Shown here: one piece after another, positions 54,199-63,229 of the stretch
Layout of the letters: each line of letters begins with the position of its first letter
Numbering within the stretch: the first letter of the stretch is position 1
Source of the DNA: JALORV01 sp963766365
GTDB lineage: Bacteria > Pseudomonadota > Gammaproteobacteria > Burkholderiales > Burkholderiaceae_F
Length of the DNA stretch: 64,000 nt
Direction of reading: 5' to 3'
Assembly (NCBI GenBank): GCA_963766365.1
Contig: CAVXZK010000013.1
Location: 186,001 to 250,000 of the forward strand
The notes under the pieces: generated by a model
The model's input: the letters and a program-made list of their open reading frames with translations, nothing else
Told to the model about the DNA's origin: nothing
The model's database searches: none
Translations under genes and position numbers: made by a program

Positions 54199-54600
54199 AT
54201 GGCCGTCTTGAAGGTCAATCTGCAAACGCTGATGGGCGAGCGTGTAAGGCCGGTTGCCAACCTTGTGCCAGGGGGCGGGCTCGCCTACGACACCTTCATG
54301 TTTGCGATGAATGGCGCTCTCGACGTGGATATTTTTCTGCCCATCCCTACTCTGCCCACGCCAGGCCTGGCCGATGGCGGCGTGCCGGCCATTTCCGTGC
54401 CGGCGGTCAACCCCATCGATCCAACCAAGGCGCTGGGCGCTATTGCGAAAGCCATCAAGGAGGCAGAAACCACCCTACTCGGCGAGAATCTGGCGATCCA
54501 CAACGCCTCGGTCGATGTCGAGTTGACGGTCGATGTCGGTGGCGTTGCCGGCGCATCGGCGAAGTTCAACCTTCAGATCGGCCCGGTGGCGACCGACTGA
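54199..54600 (+). CDS. Helix-plus-beta hypothetical protein (Trypco2-like?), second of triad
   Basis: 133 residues. After a hydrophobic, Pro/Gly-rich front (~20-70) comes a helix IAKAIKEAETTLLGENLAI and a paired-strand end VDVELTVDVGGVAGASAKFN. Helix followed by alternating hydrophobic strands is the pattern of the trypsin-co-occurring domain 2 (Trypco2), found beside protease and STAND conflict proteins. The match is by eye and weak. No signal peptide. Confidence 0.5.
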   Translation: MAVLKVNLQTLMGERVRPVANLVPGGGLAYDTFMFAMNGALDVDIFLPIPTLPTPGLADGGVPAISVPAVNPIDPTKALGAIAKAIKEAETTLLGENLAIHNASVDVELTVDVGGVAGASAKFNLQIGPVATD

Positions 54601-54616
54601 GCACAGGAGGCAAACA

Positions 54617-55045
54617 ATGGCAGTGACAGCAGCAGTATCGGTAATGGCCTTTTCGGCTGTCCTGGCAGAGAGTTTTGCCGCCGTTGCGGCATCGAGCTTG
54701 GTGCCGTCGACTTTCGTGACGCTGACCCGGCTGGCCAAGGCGGGGGCAGCCAACACGGAGAACGTGTCGCTGATCAAGAAGCTTCCTGGCGGCACCGAGT
54801 TGGCGGCGTCCTTGCAGGAGGCTGCTGCCAGGATGACCGACATCGATGTGCTGGTGCCAAAGACCGCGCGGATCACTGCCGATTTCGAGTTTCAGGCCTC
54901 GGAACAGTATTCTGCCGATGCATCGCTCGGCGTGGCGGTGGACGTAGTCACCGTCTCAGCCGGTTATTCGGCGCTCTACAAGTCCACTTCGACGAGCAAG
55001 ATCCACCTCGAAGTCGATTTCGTATCGGTCAATTACGTGCTCTGA
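54617..55045 (+). CDS. Helix-plus-beta hypothetical protein, third of triad
   Basis: 142 residues after an AGGAGG site. A hydrophobic N-terminal helix (MAVTAAVSVMAFSAVLAESF) may be a membrane anchor or signal. Then come a helix ELAASLQEAAARMTDIDVLV and strands KTARITADFEFQASEQYSAD, GVAVDVVTVSAGYSALY and KIHLEVDFVSVNYVL. The helix-then-strands order repeats that of the two upstream proteins. No family is recognised. Confidence 0.55.
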   Translation: MAVTAAVSVMAFSAVLAESFAAVAASSLVPSTFVTLTRLAKAGAANTENVSLIKKLPGGTELAASLQEAAARMTDIDVLVPKTARITADFEFQASEQYSADASLGVAVDVVTVSAGYSALYKSTSTSKIHLEVDFVSVNYVL

Positions 55046-55107
55046 TCGGCTGGGCATACGCCATCAGCTTGGGCGCGAGCCGGCAAAGGAAAGTCACCGC
55101 CGCGCCG

Positions 55108-55609
55108 TCAGTGGAAGTCCATCTGGCGCAGGCCCACATACCGGGGCTCAGTCCGGCCCGCCGCCTTATCGTCCCAGTACTCGCCGAGCAGCATTGGGGG
55201 AGAAGACACTTTTGCCCACCAACTCCTCGCGCCCCAGCCACGCCGCTTCGACGATGTGCTCGCTCCTCGCCTCGGGCGCGCTGCAGTCCAAGGTTCCGCC
55301 AACGAGGCGGGCCGCGAACCAGACCTTGCAATGCCTTTTCCCGGGCTGAACGAACTCTTCGATGTACAACATGCGGTCTGGCTCAATGTGGAGACCGCAT
55401 TCCTCGAAGGCTTCACGCTTCGCAGTCGCCCGTAGATCCTCATCGCCAAGGGCGCCGCCGCCGGGTGCCACCCGGAAGTCGTACGCGCCAGGCTTCAGAT
55501 GACGCACAAGGAGAACCTTGTCTGTTGAATATCGCGGCCGATTGACCCGTTTGATCGCGATGAGGAGACCCATCTGAAGCATCCGTAACTGCCCGACTCG
55601 CCGCGGCAA
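55108..55609 (-). pseudogene. Nudix hydrolase, frameshifted near its C-terminus
   Basis: The frame from 55609 carries the full Nudix box (GGGALGDEDLRATAKREAFEECGL, positions ~50-73), as in enzymes that hydrolyse nucleoside-diphosphate-linked compounds. At a run of five G (55196-55200) the expected end switches frame: PPMLLGEYWDDKAAGRTEPRYVGLRQMDFH follows in the next frame and ends at 55108. As it stands the product ends AARRVLGR at 55166. The catalytic box is intact, so some activity might survive. The switch point in a homopolymer suggests an indel or sequence error. Confidence 0.8.
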
Positions 55610-55806
55610 TTTCTCGCCGTCCCCGGCTCAGTCGAACGCGACAATCTGAGTCAATCGGACGCGATACTCAACAGTCCGGGTTGCGCATGTCGGTATTGCA
55701 GTCCTGCCTGGACGTGTGCGGCCAGATCCTGGCGATACACTGAGCGAGCGTACTGGGGGCAATGTTGCGCAGAGCTTCGCCTTCCGACGCCTTACTAGCC
55801 AACTCC

Positions 55807-58800
55807 ATGAGCGAGCGCCGCCAATATCTGATCGCGGCCGGTTGTGCCAGTTACAAACACCTGCCGGAGGAGGTGCAGTTACCCTCCGTGCGCGACGATC
55901 TACGCTTGGTCTCGGACTTCTTCAGCCGAGCGGGGTATGAGCGAGTGCTGCCCGAACTGGGGGAGGATCCCACCTCGGAGCAGCTGACGACGAGTCTGGG
56001 CGACTGGCTGGCGGACGAGCAGCGCAGTCCGAACGATGTCCTGGTCTTCTATTTCTCCGGCCATGGCGAAGGCAAGGCACGGGACACCCACTATCTCGTA
56101 CTGTCCGACAGCCGCTTCAACAGCAACAACGTCCTGCTCTCACATACCGCCGTCGCGGCCGACGCGCTCGCGCGAATCTTTGCCGACTCAAAGATCCAAC
56201 ACTCACTGTTGATCTTCGACACCTGCTATTCGAGCGAGGGCAGCAGCGACTTCGCGGCCAAGTTCGCGCGGATCATCGGTGGCCGCCGCTGGTACGAGTC
56301 CGCACCGCAGGGCATCGGCCTGATTGCCGCCTCTCGTGCGCGCGAAACGGCGGCGGTGTCGGCGTTTGCGCGGACTTTCATCAGCGTGGCTCAAAACGAG
56401 ACCGGCCAACTGGGCGGCCGGACGCAACAGTTTCTGCAGCCGGCAGCCATTGTTACCGCCATCAACGCCCGCCTGGAACGGGAGGGCGTTCAGCAACGCG
56501 CGACCTGGCAGCTTGCCTCGCCGCAGGTGAACGACATCTATGAACTGATTCCCAATCCGTTCTTCCTGCCCGACCGCGTTGTCGGTGGTGATCTCGAGGA
56601 CTACTGGCTTCCGAAGGCGCGCGGCGGGGACGTTGGGTCGAAGGTCTGGTACTTCACCGGGCGTGAGCTCTTGCTGGCGGAGTTGGCGGCATGGATCAGC
56701 GCACTGCCCGACAGGCGGATACGTGTGGTCACCGGCGGACCCGGAACCGGCAAGTCCGCACTCCTCGGCCGAATCGTCGCGCTTGCGGATCCGGCGCAGC
56801 GCCAGATGATTGAGTCGGCCGGAGGGCTGGCCGGCATATCTGCAGCCACAGTCCCGCCGGTGGGTGCGATCGATGCCGCCGTTCACGCGCGCGGCCGCAA
56901 GCTTGCCGATCTTCTCGATACGATTGCCGGCGCGTTCGGCATCACGGCCAAGGACACGGACACACTCGTGTCTGAACTCAGCCGGCGCGAGCGTCCGGTC
57001 ACGATCGTCGTCGATGCGCTCGACGAGGCGGCTGATGCGCCCCGGCGCATTGCCGTCGGTTTGCTGCGACCGCTCGGTTCGCTACCCACGGTGCGGCTCC
57101 TCGTCGGCACACGCCCCGAGAAACCACGCCCCGCAAAGCCACGCGTGCCCAGTCTCGGCGATACCGCGATCGAACGTGACCTCGACGATCCCGCCTATCT
57201 CGGCCCAAGTGACATCGAAGACTACGTGGTCCGACGCCTTCTCGCTCACGAAGAGCCAGACCGCCACACGCCGTACCGCGATCAGCCCCTCTCCCTCGTA
57301 CGCGAGGTTGCCCGCGCAGTATCGGCAAAGGTCGGCGAGGCCTTTCTGTTCGCGCGCATCGTCAGCAGCAATCTGGCCGATGCTGCTGCACCGATCGACA
57401 TGAAAATCGATGGGTGGCAGAAGCGGCTGCCAGCGAACGTAAACGCAGCGTTCGAGGAGTTCTTGCAACGCTTTGACGCAACTGCCGGCAGTCAACTTTC
57501 CACGCGCGCTGTCACTGACCTGCTGCGCCCGTTGGCCTTTGCAGCGGGTGCGGGCCTCCCGCGCGAGCAGATCTGGGAAGCACTTGCCTCAGAAATTTCC
57601 GGCGAGGAGTACGTCGACGACGACGTTGCCGCCGTCTTGCGCGAGGCCGGGGCGTACGTCGTCGAAGTCCAGGAACGCGGCGGTTCCGTGTACCGCCTCT
57701 ACCATGAACTCTTGGCTGAATACCTTCGTACAGCAGCAGGACAGCAGCAGGCTGACGTTCACCGTCTCATCGTCGATGCCCTTGTGGCGCTGATTCCAAC
57801 CATGGCGGCCGTGGGGCAACGCGATTGGCGCCAGGCCCACCCCTACGTACTTGCACATCTCGCCGAGCACGCGGCAAGGGCACGGCGACTGGACGAGTTT
57901 TTGCTCGACCCCCTATTCCTCGTCGCAGCGGATCCACGGCGCCTCGTACCGGTCCTGCCCAAGGCGATGCTCGATCAGGCGCGCCGTTTCGCTCGAGTCT
58001 ATGAGCTTGCCTCGCATCACATGGAGGGCCGGAGCATCGGTTTCGGACGACGGGCGGTCCACAGCCTCGGCGAGCGGCTTTCGTACCTCGAGCTGGCTGC
58101 ACATCAGCACGGAGAAGACGATTTTCTCGAGACCAGCCGGCGGCTCGACCTCGACCGCCCCTGGCGTACCGCATGGGCAAATTGGTGGCCTGTGGCCACG
58201 CATCGCGTGTTCGACCAGCATGTTCCAGGTGCTGACTGGCTCTTTCCGTTAATTCGGGATGGGGAGCCCGCGTTGCTTGTCTCGACGGGGATGGAGATGG
58301 CCGCGTACCGCTTGGATTCCGGTGAGTACCAGCATCTCTTCGACGAGCACAAGACCGACGTCACCTGGGTCGACAGGGCATGCGGCACGCTTCTGGGCGC
58401 CGCGGTCATCTGCTATGTCGGCATCCGTGCCAGTGTCCTCAGCACCGGGGTCCCAGTCACGGAACCCGTGTCGCTACTGCGGCGCCTTAGTGATGGAGCA
58501 GAAGTGGCGTCATGGTCACCACTTAGAAGCCTCGACCGTTTGACCCTAGATGAGCTTCGAATCGTCGGATTCGAACTGGTCGATCTTCACGATGGCCTAG
58601 CTGCCTTCATCGCAGCCCAATCCTCGGGGGAGCGATCCGAACACGGGGAGAGGTCGTTCATCGAACTGTGGACGCTGGCAGAGCAGCCGCCTCGGCTCCT
58701 GAGGTCGGCGCGAACCGATCCGATCGCTTCCGTTGGCGCGGCCGTCGTCTTCGGTCACCCCGTGTTCTTCCTCGGAGGTTTCGACGGGGCCCTGCGTGTG

Positions 58801-60135
58801 TGGGACGACACATTGAAGACGCAGTTGGTGAGCATCAACATCGAGCCCGGCCCCATTTCAAGTATGGCCGTCCACGCCGGACCAGATCAATTGATGATCG
58901 CCTGCGCCCAGGGCGAGATCATCCGGTTCATCCACGTCGGCAAGGACTGGGCTGTGTCGACGCCGGAGCCCAGCGCCGGACACGCCGAAGGCGTTGTTGC
59001 GCTCTCCATGGGAGAGATCGATGGCGAGTCGGTGTGTGCCTCGGTCGGTCGCGACAACATGCTAAAGGTGTGGCGGTGCGCCAGCGGTGAACCACTATGG
59101 GAAACGCTGATCGGATTCAGGGGCGTTGTGCCGTCGTCCGTGGTTTTCGCCACTGCGCGCGGCGAGCCCGTGGTGGTCACAAGCGATTCCCGACCCGGCG
59201 TCCGCGTTTGGAGCTATAGCCGTCGTCACGACGAGCCCAAGGGTCACCAGTCTCCCGGCTTCGTCACGGACCTTCATGCGTGGCGCGCAGGCAAGACGGA
59301 CCGGGTATTGGCTCGCAACACCCGCGGCTACCTTGGCCTGCTGGACGGCAAGACCGGTGAACTACTTGGCACACCGTTTACCCAGTCGGAGAGTGATTGG
59401 GCCGATGCGCTCGCGGCAACCTGCTTCAAGAATCGTCCTGTGGCTGCCGCCGTACTGGGAGATAAGACCCTGCAAGCTTGGTACGTGGATACCGGCGAGA
59501 AGTTGGGTCCCACCATCGAGCTTGAGGGCAACAATCGCCGCCAGCCGATCGGCCTCTGTGCTCAGGGCGAACACCTCTTCGCCGCAACGGTGCGGCAGTA
59601 CACGCCGCGCTCCATCCTTCTGCACGACCTCGTAACGGGCGAATCCGTTGAGTCGCCCTCGGGATCGGGCGAGTGGCGCACGTATCTCCTTGTGCCCGGT
59701 GCCAAGGGTCCTTTGGTTGTGACGTTCGGATGGCGATCGCAGCTGAGAATCTGGAGTTGCCAGACTGGTGCCACCCTGGACATCGACGTGAGAGCCTACA
59801 GCGCGACGGGCTGCCTGCTCCGAGGCAGACCGAGCATCGTGTGCATCGACTTGGACTCGTATCTGCACGTGTTCGATGCCGATACGGGCGAACGGACGAT
59901 GGTGCCCTTTGAAGTGACGAAGCGGGAGCATCTCGCTGCCATCGATGTCGATGGTGAGCTGCTGGTCGCCATGGGCGACAGCATCGGCCTGCTGGAGATT
60001 TGGCGCGAAAAGAGATTGCAGATGGAAATCGACGTCAACGGTGAAATCACTGCGCTTGCGGTGCTGCTGCCCCGCACCCTGATCGTCGGCGCGGCTGAAG
60101 GTGTGCTGTGCATCCGATCCGCGGCGCCGCTCTAG
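55807..60135 (+). CDS. Caspase-STAND NTPase-WD40 protein
   Basis: 1442 residues from MSERRQYLIAAGCASYK. Residues ~1-250 are a C14 caspase-type peptidase with the His/Cys dyad: His86 in FYFSGHGEGKARDTHYLV and Cys140 in LLIFDTCYSSEG. A STAND/NACHT-type NTPase follows, with Walker A at ~310-317 (GGPGTGKS) and Walker B with acidic pair at 403-407 (DALDE), and a helical region ~500-830. From ~840 to the end come degenerate WD40 blades such as ALRVWDDTLKTQLVSI, MLKVWRCASGEPLWETL and LRIWSCQTGATLDID. The layout is a sensor (propeller), switch (NTPase) and executioner (protease). The frame is open 15 residues upstream; this ATG matches the domain start. Three small genes upstream share its strand. 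Confidence 0.92.
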   Translation: MSERRQYLIAAGCASYKHLPEEVQLPSVRDDLRLVSDFFSRAGYERVLPELGEDPTSEQLTTSLGDWLADEQRSPNDVLVFYFSGHGEGKARDTHYLVLSDSRFNSNNVLLSHTAVAADALARIFADSKIQHSLLIFDTCYSSEGSSDFAAKFARIIGGRRWYESAPQGIGLIAASRARETAAVSAFARTFISVAQNETGQLGGRTQQFLQPAAIVTAINARLEREGVQQRATWQLASPQVNDIYELIPNPFFLPDRVVGGDLEDYWLPKARGGDVGSKVWYFTGRELLLAELAAWISALPDRRIRVVTGGPGTGKSALLGRIVALADPAQRQMIESAGGLAGISAATVPPVGAIDAAVHARGRKLADLLDTIAGAFGITAKDTDTLVSELSRRERPVTIVVDALDEAADAPRRIAVGLLRPLGSLPTVRLLVGTRPEKPRPAKPRVPSLGDTAIERDLDDPAYLGPSDIEDYVVRRLLAHEEPDRHTPYRDQPLSLVREVARAVSAKVGEAFLFARIVSSNLADAAAPIDMKIDGWQKRLPANVNAAFEEFLQRFDATAGSQLSTRAVTDLLRPLAFAAGAGLPREQIWEALASEISGEEYVDDDVAAVLREAGAYVVEVQERGGSVYRLYHELLAEYLRTAAGQQQADVHRLIVDALVALIPTMAAVGQRDWRQAHPYVLAHLAEHAARARRLDEFLLDPLFLVAADPRRLVPVLPKAMLDQARRFARVYELASHHMEGRSIGFGRRAVHSLGERLSYLELAAHQHGEDDFLETSRRLDLDRPWRTAWANWWPVATHRVFDQHVPGADWLFPLIRDGEPALLVSTGMEMAAYRLDSGEYQHLFDEHKTDVTWVDRACGTLLGAAVICYVGIRASVLSTGVPVTEPVSLLRRLSDGAEVASWSPLRSLDRLTLDELRIVGFELVDLHDGLAAFIAAQSSGERSEHGERSFIELWTLAEQPPRLLRSARTDPIASVGAAVVFGHPVFFLGGFDGALRVWDDTLKTQLVSINIEPGPISSMAVHAGPDQLMIACAQGEIIRFIHVGKDWAVSTPEPSAGHAEGVVALSMGEIDGESVCASVGRDNMLKVWRCASGEPLWETLIGFRGVVPSSVVFATARGEPVVVTSDSRPGVRVWSYSRRHDEPKGHQSPGFVTDLHAWRAGKTDRVLARNTRGYLGLLDGKTGELLGTPFTQSESDWADALAATCFKNRPVAAAVLGDKTLQAWYVDTGEKLGPTIELEGNNRRQPIGLCAQGEHLFAATVRQYTPRSILLHDLVTGESVESPSGSGEWRTYLLVPGAKGPLVVTFGWRSQLRIWSCQTGATLDIDVRAYSATGCLLRGRPSIVCIDLDSYLHVFDADTGERTMVPFEVTKREHLAAIDVDGELLVAMGDSIGLLEIWREKRLQMEIDVNGEITALAVLLPRTLIVGAAEGVLCIRSAAPL

Positions 60136-60254
60136 ATGCCTTCGTACACCTTTGCGCCGCTGCCCGGCATCCCTGATTCTTGCCTGTCCGCGGCTGCGCT
60201 CTATGACTTACGGTCCGCTTCGCGGGGGTTCCACCGTGCCGCCCTCGGCCGCCT

Positions 60255-60428
60255 TCAGATACCGCGGGGTTTACCCGTGGCCCGGCAGGTGCTCTTCTGC
60301 GCGAATTCGTTGTCCTTGCCAAACTCCTCGCGCACGATCTTGACGATGTCTTCGGCGTGACTGTCGTCCTTAGCGAAGATCAGCGTCTTGGGTCCCTCGG
60401 TACGGCCGGGGAAGATCTTGGTGGGCAG
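60255..60428 (-). pseudogene. Fragment of a type I restriction HsdR helicase domain
   Basis: The minus strand reads PTKIFPGRTEGPKTLIFAKD, then DSHAEDIVKIVREEFGKDNE and FAQKSTCRATGKPRGI before a stop. TLIFAKDDxHAEDIVxIVREEFG is a characteristic run of type I restriction subunit R (and related SF2 helicases). A stop lies directly upstream. Only about 57 residues survive, next to the caspase gene. It shows that a restriction locus once stood here. Confidence 0.65.
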
Positions 60429-60480
60429 CTACGAAAGCGCCCAGCGGGGGGCGTAGTGCTAGCTGATCAGAGTTAAGCCC

Positions 60481-60518
60481 TAACTTTGACTATGCGAGGG
60501 TCTAACTTTGACGATGCG
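60481..60518 (+). repeat. Short tandem repeat upstream of gyrB's end
   Basis: TAACTTTGACTATGCG at 60481 is repeated as TAACTTTGACGATGCG at 60503, a 22-bp period. The stretch is AT-richer than its surroundings and lies 12 bp from the gyrB stop codon. Confidence 0.5.
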
Positions 60519-60529
60519 CACCTACAAAC

Positions 60530-63091
60530 CTACACGTCGATGTTGCTTGCATACAGCGCGTTGCTTTCAATGAACGCGCGGCGCGGCTCGACTTCGTCGC
60601 CCATCAGGGTCGTGAAGATCTGGTCAGCGCCGATCGCGTCTTCGATCTGCACCTTCAGCATGCGGCGCACGGCCGGGTCCATCGTCGTTTCCCACAGCTG
60701 CTCCGGATTCATCTCACCCAGGCCCTTGTAGCGCTGGCGGCTGACGGCGGAGTCGGCCTCCTTCATCAGCCAGTCCACGGCTTCGCGGAAGTCTGCAACG
60801 GCAGCTTCCTTCTGCTTGTCACCGACGCCGCGACGCACCCGCGCGCCACTGCCCACCAGTCCCTTGAAGGTCATGGCCGCCCCGGCGAGAGCGGCGTAAT
60901 CGGCCCCGTGAACGAAGTCGGCATCGACGATCGTGGCGCGTACGTTGCCGTGGTGATGGCGTTCGATGCGCAGGCGATGCTTGTCGGTCTTGTCATCGTG
61001 CTGCGCGTACACGTGGACCGTGGAATTGCCGAGCGCCGCCGCCAGGCGCTTGGCCGAGGCCTCGGCGGCGACAGCATCATCCAGGTTGAGTTCGGTGCCG
61101 GCCATCAGCACTTCAAGCGTTGTGCGGTCGATCACGCGCGCCAGCCGATCGACGACAGCATTGGCGACCAGATGCTGTCGCGCCAGTTCCTCCAGTGCGG
61201 CGCCCTCGATCGGCGCTGCGACTTCAGCCGGTACCAGCTGCGCGTCTTTCAGCGCCAGCGTCACCATGTACTGCGCCAGTTCGGTGTCGTCCTTGATGTA
61301 GCGCTCTTCCTTGCCGTGCTTGATCTTGTAGAGCGGCGGCTGCGCAATGTAGATGTGGCCGTGCTCGACCAGTTCCGGCATCTGTCGGTAAAACAAAGTC
61401 AGCAGCAGCGTGCGGATGTGCGCGCCGTCGACGTCGGCGTCGGTCATGATGATGATGCGGTGATAGCGCAGCTTGTCGAGGTTGAAGCCCTCGTTGTCCG
61501 GACCGGTGCCGATGCCGGTGCCGAGCGCCGTGATCAGCGTCGCGATCTGCTCGGAACTGATCAGCTTGTCGAAGCGCGCCTTTTCAACGTTGAGCACCTT
61601 GCCGCGCAACGGCAGCACCGCCTGGAACTTGCGATCACGCCCCTGCTTGGCGGAACCGCCTGCCGAGTCGCCCTCGACGATGTAGAGCTCGGCCTGCGCC
61701 GGGTCCTTTTCCTGGCAGTCGGCGAGCTTGCCGGGCAGTCCGACGCCGTCGAGCACTCCCTTGCGCCGGGTCATCTCGCGCGCCTTGCGCGCGGCTTCGC
61801 GCGCGCGGGCGGCATCGACGATCTTGCTGCAGATGATTTTCGCGTCCGCCGGCCGTTCAAGCAGGAAGCTTTCGAGCGCCCTGCCGACGACTTCCTCGAC
61901 CGCGGGTCGGACCTCGGACGACACAAGCTTGTCCTTGGTCTGTGAGCTGAATTTCGGCTCGGGGACCTTCACCGACAGCACGCAGGTCAGGCCCTCGCGC
62001 ATGTCGTCGCCGGTGGTGTCGACCTTGGCCTTCTTGTCGAACTCGTTGGCCTTGATGTAGTTGTTAAGCACGCGCGTCATCGCTGCGCGCAGGCCGGTGA
62101 TATGTGTGCCGCCGTCCTTCTGCGGGATGTTGTTCGTGAACGCAAGCAGGCTCTCGCTGTAGCCGTCGTTCCACTGCATGGCCACTTCAACACCGATCGG
62201 TACCGCGGCCGTGCTGCTGCTGGCAGCGCCTCCGGCTTCCCCGGCGGCGTAGAACGCATTCGGGTGCAGCACAGTCTTCGTCTTGTTGATGTACTGGACG
62301 AAACCCTTCACACCCCCGGAGAAGGCAAAGTCCTCTTCCTTGCCGGTTCGCTGGTCGACGAGGCGGATGCGCACGCCATTGTTGAGGAACGAGAGTTCGC
62401 GCAGCCGCTTGCTGAGCACTTCGTAGTGGAAGTCGACGACGCCGAAAATGGTGTCGTCGGGCAGGAAGTGCACCTCGGTGCCGCGCTTGTCGGTGGCACC
62501 GGTGACCTTCATCGGCGACGCCTCGACCGGACCGTCAGGCGACGCCATCGATTCCACGACGCGGTCCTGCACCATACCCTGGCGGAACTCGAGCGCATGC
62601 ACCTTGCCATCGCGGCGGATCGTCAGTCGCAGCCACTTGCTGAGCGCATTGACGCACGACACGCCAACACCGTGCAGGCCACCCGAAACCTTGTAGCTAT
62701 TCTGGTTGAACTTGCCGCCGGCGTGCAGTTCGGTCAGTGCAATTTCGGCCGCCGAGCGCCTGGGCTCGTGCTTGTCGTCGAACTTGATGCCTGTCGGAAT
62801 GCCGCGACCGTTGTCGACGACCGAGATCGAGTTGTCCGTATGGATCGTGACGACGATGTCGTCGCAGTGGCCGGCCAAGGCCTCGTCGACCGAGTTGTCG
62901 ACGACCTCGAACACCATGTGGTGCAGCCCGGTGCCGTCCTGCGTATCGCCGATGTACATCCCCGGCCGCTTGCGCACCGCCTCCAGGCCCTCGAGGATCT
63001 GGATGCTGCTGGCGCCGTAGTCGCCCCTGCCGTCGGCTTCCTGACCAGGGTTGGGTTGATTCATCGGTGGTTGATTCGGTACAGCTGACAT
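60530..63091 (-). CDS. gyrB: DNA gyrase subunit B
   Basis: 853 residues from MSAVPNQPPMNQPN after a GAGG site; the frame opens 17 residues earlier without family sequence. The GHKL ATPase has VRKRPGMYIGDTQDGTGLHH, VVDNGRGIPTGI and GGLHGVGVSCVNALS. The TOPRIM part has ELYIVEGDSAGGSAKQGRD and IIIMTDADVDGAHIRTLLLT. The tail ends RRAFIESNALYASNIDV. It forms the ATP-driven half of gyrase with GyrA. The gene lies 138 bp downstream of dnaN with no recF between. Confidence 0.98.
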   Translation of the reverse strand: MSAVPNQPPMNQPNPGQEADGRGDYGASSIQILEGLEAVRKRPGMYIGDTQDGTGLHHMVFEVVDNSVDEALAGHCDDIVVTIHTDNSISVVDNGRGIPTGIKFDDKHEPRRSAAEIALTELHAGGKFNQNSYKVSGGLHGVGVSCVNALSKWLRLTIRRDGKVHALEFRQGMVQDRVVESMASPDGPVEASPMKVTGATDKRGTEVHFLPDDTIFGVVDFHYEVLSKRLRELSFLNNGVRIRLVDQRTGKEEDFAFSGGVKGFVQYINKTKTVLHPNAFYAAGEAGGAASSSTAAVPIGVEVAMQWNDGYSESLLAFTNNIPQKDGGTHITGLRAAMTRVLNNYIKANEFDKKAKVDTTGDDMREGLTCVLSVKVPEPKFSSQTKDKLVSSEVRPAVEEVVGRALESFLLERPADAKIICSKIVDAARAREAARKAREMTRRKGVLDGVGLPGKLADCQEKDPAQAELYIVEGDSAGGSAKQGRDRKFQAVLPLRGKVLNVEKARFDKLISSEQIATLITALGTGIGTGPDNEGFNLDKLRYHRIIIMTDADVDGAHIRTLLLTLFYRQMPELVEHGHIYIAQPPLYKIKHGKEERYIKDDTELAQYMVTLALKDAQLVPAEVAAPIEGAALEELARQHLVANAVVDRLARVIDRTTLEVLMAGTELNLDDAVAAEASAKRLAAALGNSTVHVYAQHDDKTDKHRLRIERHHHGNVRATIVDADFVHGADYAALAGAAMTFKGLVGSGARVRRGVGDKQKEAAVADFREAVDWLMKEADSAVSRQRYKGLGEMNPEQLWETTMDPAVRRMLKVQIEDAIGADQIFTTLMGDEVEPRRAFIESNALYASNIDV

Positions 63092-63229
63092 GAATTCCTC
63101 GCGTTCTCGGTGTACGCATCGGCTGCGCCGATGCACGTGCACCTCGAACGATTAGTTAGTGCATGGGGCTTGGGGCGGCCCGGCGCCCCATGCAGTTCAA
63201 CAACAAAGTGGCCCGTACACCGAGTCCGC

